A stretch of DNA of 64,000 nucleotides from Lachnospira multipara LB2003 (GCF_000702205.1 NZ_JNKW01000005.1:1-64000), one strand, 5' to 3'. Shown: positions 26,000 through 35,521, counted from the stretch's first letter. A program made the numbers and translations. The notes: generated by a model from the sequence alone, not told the origin.

Positions 26000-28333
26000 T
26001 TATCCCACCTCAATTGCATATATATTATCTTCTAATTCCTTTATTGCTTGATCATACTGTACCTTGCCCCCAAAAAGCTTAACTATCTTTGCTGGCTTTC
26101 CATATTTTTCAAAATCAGCTAATGAAAGGACCTTAATATCTTCAACCTCACTGATGCCTTGATTCATATACTTATCCAAAAGTATCTCAAGAACAGCTCG
26201 TGCGTCTCCAGAATACTTTGAAAAGAAATCACGTTTCTTAACATTATTAGCTCTTTCAGCTCTTGTAAGGGGCTTCTGACCGTATGCCACATAACAAATA
26301 AAATCAAAATCATCTACATCCGACATACCCTGATTTTCTTTTAATGCTTTTAAATCAATGCCCATTTCTGCAAATGATTTCTCAATTTCCTCTTTTTTAT
26401 CTGATGCCTTCCACTTACGAATGAAATCAGATAAAGAGGCATACTCACCCTTTATGTTTGTTCTCGTATAATCAATGATATCTTCCTGCCGAAGTAGCTT
26501 TCCATTTGCATCATATACAGAAACAGTCTTATTAATTACCTTTACACGACATCCATCTTTATCTACAATAGGTTTTTCAACATGGTCAATAATGATTGGT
26601 GGCTTCTCACCCGGTTTTGCATACGGAGTTCTTGGTACAGAGCCTGGTTTAAATCCTTCATCCTGCTCGATCGGACCATCCCAATCTGGATCAGTAAATA
26701 ATCTAGTGACATTTCTAAAATCCATTACTACAAAATGGGTCTTTCCTTCTTTTTCGCGGATTCTAGTTCCACGCCCAATGATCTGCTTAAATGTCGTCAT
26801 GCTCTCAACAATCTTGTCTAAAACAATAAGTTTTGTCATCTTACAGTCTGCACCTGTTGAAAGTAGTTCAGAAGTTGTAGCAATAACCGGATAAGGTGAT
26901 GATACTGAAATAAAGTAATCCAATTTTGATTTACCAAAATCATCACTTCCCGTAATTCTTACACAGTAATCTGGATTCTTCGCTACCATATCTTGATTTA
27001 ACTGACACAAAGCATTTCTCATAAGCTCTGCATGAAGCTCATTTGCGCAAAATACAATCGTTTTCTGCATACGATCTGTGCTCTTAAGATATGCTGTTAT
27101 CTCATCCGCCACTTGATTAATACGATCTTCGAGAATAATGTTATAATCATAATCTTTATTGTTATAAACTCGATCCTCGATTTCATTTCCATATAAATCT
27201 GTCTGTCCCTTATAAGGTCTCCAGCCTTCACCTATATTAGTTGTAATGTTAATAACCTTAAAAGGCGCAAGGAATCCGTCCTCAATCCCTTGCTTTAGGC
27301 TATACGTGTAAACGGGATCTCCAAAGTAATCAATATTTGATACTTTCTCACTTTCCTTTGGAGTTGCAGTCATACCAATCTGTGTTGCACTCGAAAAGTA
27401 TTCAAGTATCTTTCTCCAATTACTATCTTCTTTTGCTGAACCACGATGACACTCATCAACAATAATCAGATCAAAAAAATCCGCCGGAAAAAACTTGAAT
27501 CTTTCCTCATCATTTTGGCCAACCATCTGCTGATAAAGGGCAAAATTAACCTCATATGACATGATTTTTTGAATATCATCGTGAGCGAAATCCACCTTAT
27601 GTATTGTTTTTTCCAAAGGCGCAAAATCTTGAAGGATGCTCTGATCCACAAGAATATTTCTGTCAGCCAAATACAAAATACGCTTCTTTAAGTTTGCTTT
27701 AAGCAATCGATACACAATCTGGAAAGCAGTATATGTTTTGCCTGTACCCGTTGCCATAACCAACAATAATCTTTCCTGTCCATCTGCAATACGTTCTACT
27801 GTTCTATTAACAGCATTTCGCTGATAATATCTTGGTGGATACGTGCTTTGGCTAGAGTAGTACGGCTGATTAATAATCTTCTTTTCAGCCTCTGTAATAC
27901 CTGCGCCACCATTCATTTCTTGATAAAATCTCTCCACAAGTTCTTCTTGTGTTGGAAACTCTTCAAGAGAAAGCTGACGTTCTTTACCTGTTAAAAAATC
28001 ATGCTCATAAAAACCATCTCCGTTGGAACTATACGCAAATGGCAAATCCATCATTTGTGCATATGTAATTGCCTGCTGAAGTCCAAAAGAAACTGTATGA
28101 TTATTATCTTTTGCCTCAACAACAGCGATTGGTTTTCCTGTATTCAAATAAAGCATATAGTCGCAGTACTTTGGCTTACTTCTTGCGACCATATTTCCCC
28201 TTAAGTTAATTCGACCATCTGTAATTTTGGTCTCCATTGTAATATGACCACTCCACCCTTTTTGAATCGCGGGTGTTATGTAATTTAACTTAATGTCTTC
28301 TTCAGACATCTGCTTTTTACTTAAAACAGTCAT
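26000..28333 (-). CDS. hsdR: Type I restriction endonuclease subunit HsdR (EcoEI-like)
   Basis: The product is 777 residues from ATG 28333, chosen for AAGGAGGG just upstream. It has an N-terminal PD-(D/E)xK-type nuclease region ('DYMLYLNTGKPIAVVEAKDN', with Asp and E-x-K), then an SF2 translocase with Walker A 'VMATGTGKTYTAFQIV', DECH box 'IVDECHRG', 'GMTATP', and the C-terminal motif 'IGRGTRIREKEG'. The last about 150 residues match the EcoEI R-subunit C-terminal domain. HsdR pumps DNA and cuts away from the recognition site. It is the first restriction gene after the XRE regulator. Confidence 0.93.
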   Translation of the reverse strand: MTVLSKKQMSEEDIKLNYITPAIQKGWSGHITMETKITDGRINLRGNMVARSKPKYCDYMLYLNTGKPIAVVEAKDNNHTVSFGLQQAITYAQMMDLPFAYSSNGDGFYEHDFLTGKERQLSLEEFPTQEELVERFYQEMNGGAGITEAEKKIINQPYYSSQSTYPPRYYQRNAVNRTVERIADGQERLLLVMATGTGKTYTAFQIVYRLLKANLKKRILYLADRNILVDQSILQDFAPLEKTIHKVDFAHDDIQKIMSYEVNFALYQQMVGQNDEERFKFFPADFFDLIIVDECHRGSAKEDSNWRKILEYFSSATQIGMTATPKESEKVSNIDYFGDPVYTYSLKQGIEDGFLAPFKVINITTNIGEGWRPYKGQTDLYGNEIEDRVYNNKDYDYNIILEDRINQVADEITAYLKSTDRMQKTIVFCANELHAELMRNALCQLNQDMVAKNPDYCVRITGSDDFGKSKLDYFISVSSPYPVIATTSELLSTGADCKMTKLIVLDKIVESMTTFKQIIGRGTRIREKEGKTHFVVMDFRNVTRLFTDPDWDGPIEQDEGFKPGSVPRTPYAKPGEKPPIIIDHVEKPIVDKDGCRVKVINKTVSVYDANGKLLRQEDIIDYTRTNIKGEYASLSDFIRKWKASDKKEEIEKSFAEMGIDLKALKENQGMSDVDDFDFICYVAYGQKPLTRAERANNVKKRDFFSKYSGDARAVLEILLDKYMNQGISEVEDIKVLSLADFEKYGKPAKIVKLFGGKVQYDQAIKELEDNIYAIEVG

Positions 28334-28415
28334 ATAACCCTCCTTAACGCATTCCACACGTTCTACACTTTTTCACAATAATTTAACCACTAACAGTGTC
28401 CCATATATTGGACTC

Positions 28416-29153
28416 CTATAAAGATAATGGCACATTTTTTTCAGAGCTTGTTTTTGTTAAAACATATCCTTTATCTTCTTTTGTAACCTCAACACTAGTT
28501 TGCAGATAGCATTCTTCTCCTATCAATCCATCAATCTTATTTACAAGTGCTACAGATATTCTTAGCGATATAAGATTTAATTCAATGTCTTTTATCTGGT
28601 TGAAAACGTCTTCACTAGCTGTAAGGAATGTAACCTTTGAATCCGGACTGATAACCTCAGCTTCTTTACTTCCAAGGATTCCAAGAATATCTTCTTTTGT
28701 TACGTTATCCTTTGTTACCGGAATGAAGTACCAACTTTCAAATGGTGCACCTTCAATCTTTGCGCAAAGTGGTGCACCGGCTGTTCCATCACTTACAAAC
28801 TGCCACTTGAAGCTAGTTCTACAAAGTGTTGGTAGAAGAGTGTTCATTGGTGACCACTCACTATTTACCATAGTCGCACTGATATCATCATCTTCATATT
28901 TATCTGAATCATATCCGGCAGCTTCTAAAAGCTCTTTATAAGATGGGCCTTGTGATACAAGGGCTATCTTTTTTAATGTCTGCGGTGTTGGCGTTTTATC
29001 TTCGCGCAGGTTCTTATACTTACTTAAGTATGCATAACTTATTTCTGCATCCTTTGAAAACTGCGCGACAGTTCTTGTACCAATTGCAGCCATCAATGCT
29101 TCGCCGAATTTATCTTTATCAAACTTAAAATCTGGTTCTACACTTCGTTTCAT
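28416..29153 (-). CDS. XRE-type helix-turn-helix regulator
   Basis: The 245-residue protein has an N-terminal helix-turn-helix of XRE type (residues about 12-75: 'FGEALMAAIGTRTVAQFSKD' and 'ISYAYLSKYKNL'). The larger C-terminal domain, of mixed alpha/beta with 'ESWYFIPVTKDN', is probably a sensing domain. It opens the leftward cargo operon. A promoter with an AT palindrome just upstream of its -35 precedes it, and three similar palindromes lie further up, so autoregulation and control of the restriction genes are likely. This would delay restriction until methylation is established after transfer; that purpose is inference. Confidence 0.82.
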   Translation of the reverse strand: MKRSVEPDFKFDKDKFGEALMAAIGTRTVAQFSKDAEISYAYLSKYKNLREDKTPTPQTLKKIALVSQGPSYKELLEAAGYDSDKYEDDDISATMVNSEWSPMNTLLPTLCRTSFKWQFVSDGTAGAPLCAKIEGAPFESWYFIPVTKDNVTKEDILGILGSKEAEVISPDSKVTFLTASEDVFNQIKDIELNLISLRISVALVNKIDGLIGEECYLQTSVEVTKEDKGYVLTKTSSEKNVPLSL

Positions 29154-29176
29154 GCGTAATCCTCCATTTAAGCTCT

Positions 29177-29206
29177 ATTATACTACGGAATCGATATTTT
29201 GTCCCA
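29177..29206 (-). promoter_or_regulatory. Promoter of the XRE regulator
   Basis: On the minus strand the -10 TATAAT (29177-29182) is perfect, and GGGACA lies 17-18 bp upstream as a weak -35. An operator palindrome abuts the -35, which fits repressor control. Confidence 0.55.
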
Positions 29207-29207
29207 T

Positions 29208-29359
29208 TAAAATATATTTTATTTCTACTCGAAACTCTGTTCAAATGTGCCTTTCTATATTCTAAAATATATTCTATTGCATTTTAGAATATATTTTATT
29301 GTTGCATTCCTGTATTTTCTGTGTATAATGTTAATAAAAGATATATAGAATATATCCTA
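29208..29359. promoter_or_regulatory. Four-copy palindromic operator cluster
   Basis: The 14-mer pattern TANAATATATNNTA occurs at 29208-29221 (TAAAATATATTTTA, a perfect palindrome), 29263-29276, 29285-29298 (the last two are exact reverse complements of each other) and 29346-29359. The placement around the regulator promoter suggests binding by the adjacent XRE protein. Confidence 0.55.
29302..29329 (+). promoter_or_regulatory. Rightward promoter candidate for the recombinase operon
   Basis: TTGCAT (29302-29307) and a perfect TATAAT (29324-29329) are 16 bp apart, between two operator copies. It would give a leader of about 470 nt before the first gene. Confidence 0.4.
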
Positions 29360-29751
29360 TTCTATATTCTATAAAAACTCTGGTTTATTTTTAGTAATCA
29401 ATGAAATATCAACCCATATATAGGGTATAAGAAAAAATTTTGGGCTTCAGTTTAGTAATGAGCGATTTAGACCCCCAAATGTATATAGAGGGATAGATTT
29501 CTGCAGATTCAGACCTGAACTGTCCCATATGTTTTATGAAAGGGCATAAGCCCATATATTTTTTTGAAATTTATTTTAAAAATTTACACGAGTTTTTTAG
29601 TAATCGGTTCTGACTCGGTCCAAATATAAGGTAGATGGATAAGAAGTAAATCGGATGCAATCACTTGTAAATGCTTACTTAATACAGCATCCACTCTTAT
29701 TACTTCGTCCATGATATCCGCAGGTGATATCACTTAAGAACTTTTGGTATC

Positions 29752-29767
29752 AACTCCAACTGGAGTT
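29752..29767. repeat. Inverted repeat before the small gene
   Basis: AACTCCA-AC-TGGAGTT is a perfect 7-bp inverted repeat. Its core TCCAACTGGAG also occurs at the left element end (13479-13489), next to the matching GTGATATCAC palindrome, so the same protein may bind both. Confidence 0.45.
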
Positions 29768-29800
29768 TACATACAAATTTTAAGAAAGGAGGGCACACAT

Positions 29801-30034
29801 ATGCTTAGACACATTTGGGTTACACCAAAGCAGTTTTGTGAGCTTACCAATTTATCAATGGATGAAATGAATTCCATTGCTGATGAGTATGGCTTCGTCA
29901 CAAAGGAAGAAAACGGCCAGCTTTACTTAGATCTCATGGATTTTGGCTACGTCTACAAAACAGTCCATATGATTAATCGCGTTGATATAAGCAAAAGATA
30001 TGAGCCATTCACAGAAGATGACTTATCAGCGTAG
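29801..30034 (+). CDS. Small protein upstream of the recombinases, possible excisionase-like factor
   Basis: The 77-residue protein starts at ATG 29801, 9 nt after a perfect AAGGAGG; a longer frame from 29744 lacks a ribosome site. The sequence 'HIWVTPKQFCELTNLSMDEM' suggests a helix-turn-helix, and the remainder is short and acidic. It is the first gene of the rightward recombinase operon, 40 nt before the first tyrosine recombinase. Small helix-turn-helix proteins in this position often act as recombination directionality factors, but no family match can be claimed. Confidence 0.55.
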   Translation: MLRHIWVTPKQFCELTNLSMDEMNSIADEYGFVTKEENGQLYLDLMDFGYVYKTVHMINRVDISKRYEPFTEDDLSA

Positions 30035-30074
30035 GTTCTGATTCGCAAATGATTGAGAAGGGAGGTGATGCGGA

Positions 30075-31187
30075 TTGAACAGATACATCGTTGATTCAGT
30101 TTCTAATGGAACAATCGTGTACTTTATCATCCGCGACACTTCCAACAACTCAATTGTTCCACTTCCTACCAAGTATCTAAAATTCAAAAAGAATCTTGGC
30201 AGAAAGAAAAAGACTTTAAAGAACATCGCTCTTAAGCTTACCTGGTATCTCAACTACCTTGAAGACAACAAGCTTACCATCAACAAAGTGCTTGAGCTTT
30301 CTGCTTTTGAACAGCAGGAGCATTTCACAAGCTACCTACACTTTATAAGAGCAGGCAGACACACTACATCAGGCAAATGTCCTGACAACAACACAGCAAA
30401 CGACTACTTAAGAAGCATCTTCGATTTTTACGATTTCGTAATCCTCGAATATGACAACGGCACTGCACTTAAGGTACTTAGAGATTCCACCTTTGTATAT
30501 ACCAACTCCATTGGACTTCGGTATGCAAAGACAGTAAAGACTTTTCATGGATATCTTCCCAGAGAAGAACATCATGCAAAGAGTATTACAGAAGATGATT
30601 TACACACTTTGATTTCATCAGCACGAACCAAAAGAGACAAGCTCTTACTTCTTCTTTTGGAAGAAACCGGTTTTCGTATCGGTGAAATCTTAGGAATTAA
30701 ATATACGACAGACATTGATTTTGAAAACAAGAAAGTATTTGTTCGCTACAGAGAAACAAACCCAAACGGAGCTTACGCAAAGTATGCAGAAGAACGTGGA
30801 GCAAGAATTTCAAACTCAACATTTGATCTTCTCATGATTTATTTAACTGATACGACCGAGCTTCGCAAAAACACAGATTACCTATTTGTTTCTGAAAGCG
30901 GTCCTTCCAAGGGAAAGCCCCTTACCTTAAGTGGAGTAAATTCCCTATTTGAAAGACTCGAAAAGCGATGTGGTATTAGCGGACATTCCCACATGCTTAG
31001 ACACTACTTTGCTAACGAGCGTAGAAAAGCTGGTTGGGACATGGCACAGATTTCAACTTCTTTAGGGCACAAAAACATTGCTACTACAGAAGCCTACTTA
31101 AATGTTGAAGATGACGAACTTGCCGAAGCAAACGACAACTACTTTGTTGAATCTATGAAGTTTGTCGACATTAACGACTTCCTTTAG
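30075..31187 (+). CDS. Tyrosine recombinase, TnpA-like (Tn554-type set)
   Basis: The 370-residue site-specific recombinase starts at TTG 30075 behind GGGAGGTGATG. It has an N-terminal SAM-like DNA-binding domain and a catalytic domain with the first Arg in 'TGFRIGEILGI', the 'HSHMLRHYF' H-x-x-R box, 'LGHKNIATT' and the nucleophile Tyr in 'EAYLNV'. Length matches TnpA of Tn554 (361 residues). Tyrosine recombinases cut and rejoin DNA through a 3'-phosphotyrosine intermediate. It heads a run of three recombinases and a DUF6262 gene and probably acts with them to integrate and excise the element. Confidence 0.88.
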   Translation: MNRYIVDSVSNGTIVYFIIRDTSNNSIVPLPTKYLKFKKNLGRKKKTLKNIALKLTWYLNYLEDNKLTINKVLELSAFEQQEHFTSYLHFIRAGRHTTSGKCPDNNTANDYLRSIFDFYDFVILEYDNGTALKVLRDSTFVYTNSIGLRYAKTVKTFHGYLPREEHHAKSITEDDLHTLISSARTKRDKLLLLLLEETGFRIGEILGIKYTTDIDFENKKVFVRYRETNPNGAYAKYAEERGARISNSTFDLLMIYLTDTTELRKNTDYLFVSESGPSKGKPLTLSGVNSLFERLEKRCGISGHSHMLRHYFANERRKAGWDMAQISTSLGHKNIATTEAYLNVEDDELAEANDNYFVESMKFVDINDFL

Positions 31188-31300
31188 GATGCCCACTTAT
31201 GATATGGCTTTCGTTCATCTGTAAAGCCTACCTACTGATATTTTTACCCCGGCTTGACAGATTCTCTTACAGCCAAGAGTAGTAGCTAAGCATCCTAAAG
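31182..31300 (+). other. Structured RNA region between the first and second recombinase genes
   Basis: A perfect 11-bp inverted repeat, CTTTAGGATGC (31182-31192) and GCATCCTAAAG (31290-31300), spans the whole spacer. Inside it a second stem pairs ATCTGTAAAGCC (31217-31228) with GGCTTGACAGAT (31251-31262), 11 of 12 matched. The outer arm includes the stop codon of the upstream gene. A conserved-looking RNA fold here could control expression of the downstream recombinases. Confidence 0.5.
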
Positions 31301-31329
31301 AAAAACATTACACGAAAGGAGATTGCCTT

Positions 31330-33246
31330 ATGGGCGCACTGAAAATAGCTCAAATTGAATACTCTTACGTCCATGAGGAAATCATTAGCACTGGATACAA
31401 AGAAGCCACCGGTATTGATTTAATTGAGGGCTTCTTACTAAGTCGAAGAATAACTTCCTTAGATGACGTAGACCTTGATACTGCAATTGATTTCTACAAC
31501 ATGGTTTTAACTTGTACAACAATTACAGATACTCAGAAATCTCACTTTGCATCAGCTCTTGAAATGATAATCCGCTTAAGAGGAAAGTCTTTTCCTGAGT
31601 TAAAAGAAGTCATCAAGGACAGAGCCAAGCGAAACAAGTTGGAGTTCTTCCTTGCATTACGAAACATCACCGACTTAGCTGATATTGATGCAGTCGACAG
31701 AGTAGAGTTTGAACGCTACATATCAAACACCTTTGTAGCAAAGCGAATCGAATATATAAAGATCATCGATAGAGCAAAGCTATATGCCATTGAGCAGTCA
31801 ATGAACGATTTACATCCACATGTACTTCGCTATGAGAACAAGCTTATTTACCTTACATATCATCCGAACATTGCGATTGCAAAGCAGTTTGAATATACGC
31901 AGGTAAAGGAACCGCTTTTCTTTGATTTTTCGCTCAATGTTTCTGAGGTTTTAAAGCGTCAGGTATTTGCATTACTAAAATACGACCTTGAAGACGGAGA
32001 CAAAGTAACTACACACATGCTTCTTCAGAATCGTATTACTCCGCTTTGGTACTTATACAAATACTGTGTTGAGCATGAAATTGATGATATTTCAAAGGTT
32101 ACAAATGCTGAAGTAGAAGGATTTATAGAGTACTTAAATACATTACCAATAAAGAGCACCACATGTTCTAGAGCTGCATTTAAGCGAATACGAAAGTTTA
32201 CATTTTTAAATGCACCATCAATTGATTGGGATGCATCCGCTTGGTTTTTAGAGCGCTTTTCCTTTACAGAAGGAAGAGTAAATCCTTCAAATCCACGTGA
32301 AGCATTCTACTTTGATGATGTTGAAATAACAGAAAACCTTGATTTACTGAAAGACTACATGAAATACCTACTTGGTCTTTCTCAGAGACTTTCAATTACA
32401 TCTATTTACATGATTTACAACAATGTAAAGCGAATGCTTTTCTACTTCGATGAAAATGGCATTTACCTTACTAAGCTTACAAAGGCAGACCTTGAAAACT
32501 ACATCAATTACTTGCAAAGAAAAGATGTCCGTGTTGCAACTATAAATTCGCACCTAGGTGAGATTTCTAAATTCATTTACTACTTAGAAGCAAAAGAATG
32601 TATACAGCCTCTTAGATTTCACTTTGAAAAATACAGAGGATTTGAGGTTTACAAACACAACGACATTTCCGTTTCAAAGGAAGATCAAAGAAAAGTTTTC
32701 GAGGTACTTGGATACTTCCCTGAGGAGCTTCGATTAATGTTTTTAAATCTTTGGTGTTTAGGTATTCGAGTAAATGAAGTCTGCACAATAAAAGGAAATG
32801 CTTACCTCTTTGATGGCTCAACCGCTTGGTTTTTGATCTATCAGAACAAAGCCAAAAGAGAAAAACGAATCCCTATACCAACAGAGCTTTACGACCTGAT
32901 GACAGAATACATCAATCGAAACAATATTGCTCCAGATGAATATGTTTTTAAGGCTCCACATACCACTGGGCCTTACCGCTCCGGAACCTTTAGACAGCAG
33001 ATGAATATTCTCTTTGACAAGTATGGAATATCTGAAACCTATAAGTTCAAACCCCATGGCTACAGACACACACTTGCCACGGAGCTTTACAACGATGGTG
33101 CCAATATTCAGTGCATCAGAGAATACTTAGGACACTCTAGTGAAGACATGACCAAGCACTACATCGACCATCTACCAAATAAGATAGACAAATTAAACGA
33201 AGAATACTTCGCTACCAAAAATAAGGAGGACATTCAATGGAACTAA
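31330..33246 (+). CDS. Long tyrosine recombinase, TnpB-like, first copy
   Basis: The 638-residue protein has a long N-terminal region of two or more SAM-like DNA-binding segments (about 1-430) and a C-terminal catalytic domain: Arg in 'LWCLGIRVNEVCTIKG', 'HGYRHTLATELYNDG', 'YLGHSSEDMTKHYIDHLP' with the nucleophile Tyr. Its length matches TnpB of Tn554 (630 residues), which acts together with TnpA. AAAGGAG precedes the ATG. The stop region overlaps the ATG of the next recombinase, so translation is coupled. Confidence 0.87.
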   Translation: MGALKIAQIEYSYVHEEIISTGYKEATGIDLIEGFLLSRRITSLDDVDLDTAIDFYNMVLTCTTITDTQKSHFASALEMIIRLRGKSFPELKEVIKDRAKRNKLEFFLALRNITDLADIDAVDRVEFERYISNTFVAKRIEYIKIIDRAKLYAIEQSMNDLHPHVLRYENKLIYLTYHPNIAIAKQFEYTQVKEPLFFDFSLNVSEVLKRQVFALLKYDLEDGDKVTTHMLLQNRITPLWYLYKYCVEHEIDDISKVTNAEVEGFIEYLNTLPIKSTTCSRAAFKRIRKFTFLNAPSIDWDASAWFLERFSFTEGRVNPSNPREAFYFDDVEITENLDLLKDYMKYLLGLSQRLSITSIYMIYNNVKRMLFYFDENGIYLTKLTKADLENYINYLQRKDVRVATINSHLGEISKFIYYLEAKECIQPLRFHFEKYRGFEVYKHNDISVSKEDQRKVFEVLGYFPEELRLMFLNLWCLGIRVNEVCTIKGNAYLFDGSTAWFLIYQNKAKREKRIPIPTELYDLMTEYINRNNIAPDEYVFKAPHTTGPYRSGTFRQQMNILFDKYGISETYKFKPHGYRHTLATELYNDGANIQCIREYLGHSSEDMTKHYIDHLPNKIDKLNEEYFATKNKEDIQWN

Positions 33247-35126
33247 AATTTAAAGAATTTAACAGCTATAAGCACCTAACGGAAAAAGACTTAAAATCCG
33301 ACTACTACAAACCGGAGTATGGCTTCGATTTAAGCCTACTTCCAACGCTTTCTCTCCAAGAACAGTTAGCTCCTTTTATCTTAGAGCGAGGGAACACACT
33401 AACCTTTTTAAGTCTTTACATAGACCGTAGAAGCTACATGCTCTTTGCTGAATTCATATCCACCTGTTATCCGGATCTTGAATCTATGTTAGACCTTGAT
33501 GTTGAATCAGCTACTGCAAGAATGATTGGCTTTCTCCATGACAAAAATATTAATCCTAGAAGAAAGCAGATAGATGGTTTTGTCCTGCATCCTGCTATTC
33601 GTTACATAAGCCAAGCACATTTTTATTGCTTACCTAAGGACAATTTCATCTTCTATAGAGACCTTGACTGCTACAAAGACGTTCCAAAGAAGAAGCAAAC
33701 CTCCGCACATTATCATCCAGAGTACTTCTTCAACTTAAATGTATTGCCGTCATCCTTAATAGAAGAATTTCGAGAATTCATTACTGCAAGGGGAAAGGAA
33801 TTATCTTTTACCAGTATTACCAATGAAAGACGATGCTTTGGCCACATAGCTGACTTTTTATGCGATACCTATCCATCCATCAAGTCTTTATATGACTTAG
33901 ACAAAGATAGCTGTATTAGAAAATATAAAATTTGGGCTATGAAGCATCAGATACCTTTAACCATTACCAGTAATAAGAGAAACAAGTTACATCCAGAAAC
34001 AAAGATACATCCGTTTTTTAAGTACCTAAAGACCATCCTTTCTTACTTTACCTATGATGACGGATTATTCCATTTTGAGGATGATATATGGATATTGGAT
34101 AGGCTTGATTTTCCTGTCAGGCGTCCTCCGGTTAACACAATTGCCAGCATCAATTTTGAGAACATCCTTCAAGACAAAATGAAAGCTGAAACAAAGAAAG
34201 CTATTCTCTTTCGTCTCAAGGAAGTTTCTGCAAGAACAGCAGTAAATGATGTACATGTAATTAATGTTTTCACCGAATATCTTGCAAGGGATTACCCACA
34301 AATAGAATCCTTTGCCGAAATTGATCGAGAGATAATTGAATCTTACTTGATTTACCTAAATACGGAAGATACTAGACGCAAGAACTATCGCACAGAGCTT
34401 ATATCTCTAAAGAACATATTAGCCACCATAGGTCTTGTAATAGATGAATATTCTCTTACGAAATTATTCTTCCCTGAAGATATTCCAAAGAACAATATTC
34501 CAGTCTTTCGCTTTTATACGGATAGCGAGCTTGAAACTTTAAATAGTGGATTTAAAACTCTAGATCCTCAGACCGGACGATTAATGATTCTTCATGAAAT
34601 CTTAGGTTGCAGAATCTCTGAGACACTTACCTTAAGAACGGATTGTATAAGAGAAGATGAAAACGGACACTTATACATCACCATTCATCAGGCCAAAGTT
34701 AACAGAAGTTATCGAAAGCCTATAAACGATGATATTAAAAATATAATTGAAAGTGCCATTGCATACACAACATCACATTACGGTCCACGAGATTATATCT
34801 TTGTTGACGACAATAATCCTGATAAGCCTATAACCTATGGAGCAATGTATTACCGAGTACAGTGCATGATTATTGAAAACGACTTACGTGATGACCACGG
34901 AGAACTCTTTACTGTAAGTACTCATCTTTTCAGAAAGACTTATGGAAAAAGACTTTGTGATATGGGACTTGATGATTCTATTATTGCCAAATTACTTGGA
35001 CATGCCAATACTTCATCTGTTAAGCACTACCGCAAAATGACAAGTAAAGTCCTTGCTGAAGGCACTAAAAAACTTAGAGAAGAAAAGGACAAAACCATTA
35101 ATAAATACAAAGGAGGTTGGAACTAA
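33237..35126 (+). CDS. Long tyrosine recombinase, TnpB-like, second copy
   Basis: The 629-residue protein resembles TnpB in size. The N-terminus contains two divergent repeats of a 'YKPEYGFDLSLLPTLSLQEQ' / 'YHPEYFFNLNVLPSSLIEEF' unit, each starting an approximately 140-residue DNA-binding segment. The catalytic domain shows Arg in 'LGCRISETLTLR', 'HLFRKTYGKRL', 'LLGHANTSSVKHYRKM' with Tyr; the usual second His/Lys pattern is kept. It overlaps the upstream recombinase by 10 nt and the downstream DUF6262 gene through TAATG. Two TnpB-like proteins are one more than in Tn554. Confidence 0.85.
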   Translation: MELKFKEFNSYKHLTEKDLKSDYYKPEYGFDLSLLPTLSLQEQLAPFILERGNTLTFLSLYIDRRSYMLFAEFISTCYPDLESMLDLDVESATARMIGFLHDKNINPRRKQIDGFVLHPAIRYISQAHFYCLPKDNFIFYRDLDCYKDVPKKKQTSAHYHPEYFFNLNVLPSSLIEEFREFITARGKELSFTSITNERRCFGHIADFLCDTYPSIKSLYDLDKDSCIRKYKIWAMKHQIPLTITSNKRNKLHPETKIHPFFKYLKTILSYFTYDDGLFHFEDDIWILDRLDFPVRRPPVNTIASINFENILQDKMKAETKKAILFRLKEVSARTAVNDVHVINVFTEYLARDYPQIESFAEIDREIIESYLIYLNTEDTRRKNYRTELISLKNILATIGLVIDEYSLTKLFFPEDIPKNNIPVFRFYTDSELETLNSGFKTLDPQTGRLMILHEILGCRISETLTLRTDCIREDENGHLYITIHQAKVNRSYRKPINDDIKNIIESAIAYTTSHYGPRDYIFVDDNNPDKPITYGAMYYRVQCMIIENDLRDDHGELFTVSTHLFRKTYGKRLCDMGLDDSIIAKLLGHANTSSVKHYRKMTSKVLAEGTKKLREEKDKTINKYKGGWN

Positions 35127-35503
35127 TGGCAAACTACACAAACATGGTAAAAAGCAATCACGACAGATCTGAAGCTATGCTAAACCTTTCCCTTACCACA
35201 ATTTCGGAAATGGTTGAGGATGGCGAAAAAGTCACTGTCGCAGAACTTGTAAGACGCACTGGCTTTTCTAGAGACTACTTCTACAAAAATAAAGATGTTC
35301 ACGAAGCACTTACAAATGCTATCACCTTACAAATCGGAAAAGTCTTTATTAACAGAAAAGAAGAGTCTCTTCTAAAAGCTACCAGACGAGAAAACGAGTT
35401 ACTAAAGCTAAAGATTATTTCTTTAGAAAAGAACATTGAAACATTAACTGCTGAGCTTAAAAAGAAAAGCTCTTCAGAATTTGACCTAGTTAACAATTTA
35501 TAA
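35126..35503 (+). CDS. TnpC-like DUF6262 protein
   Basis: The 125-residue protein begins with a helix-turn-helix-like segment ('VTVAELVRRTGFSRDYFYKN') and ends in a coiled coil ('LLKLKIISLEKNIETLTAEL'). Size and position equal TnpC of Tn554 (125 residues), now classed as DUF6262, which modulates transposition efficiency and orientation. ATG 35126 is preferred over the in-frame TTG at 35117 because AAAGGAGG lies 9 nt upstream, and the ATG overlaps the previous stop. Confidence 0.82.
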   Translation: MANYTNMVKSNHDRSEAMLNLSLTTISEMVEDGEKVTVAELVRRTGFSRDYFYKNKDVHEALTNAITLQIGKVFINRKEESLLKATRRENELLKLKIISLEKNIETLTAELKKKSSSEFDLVNNL

Positions 35504-35521
35504 GAAAGAGAGGATTTTAAA

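Larger units (their letters stand above)
29154..29800. other. Intergenic control region between the cargo operon and recombinase operon
   Basis: No gene is seen in this stretch. It holds four AT-rich palindromic operators, promoters facing both ways, three copies of a loosely repeated unit beginning TTTAGTAAT (29390, 29451, 29596), two GATATC sites and an inverted repeat AACTCCA-AC-TGGAGTT just before the next gene. It separates genes transcribed in opposite directions. Confidence 0.6.

Noticed and set aside
29390-29650. Interpretation of the repeated units as a CRISPR array
   Set aside because: The units are degenerate, unevenly spaced and only three, and no cas genes are present.
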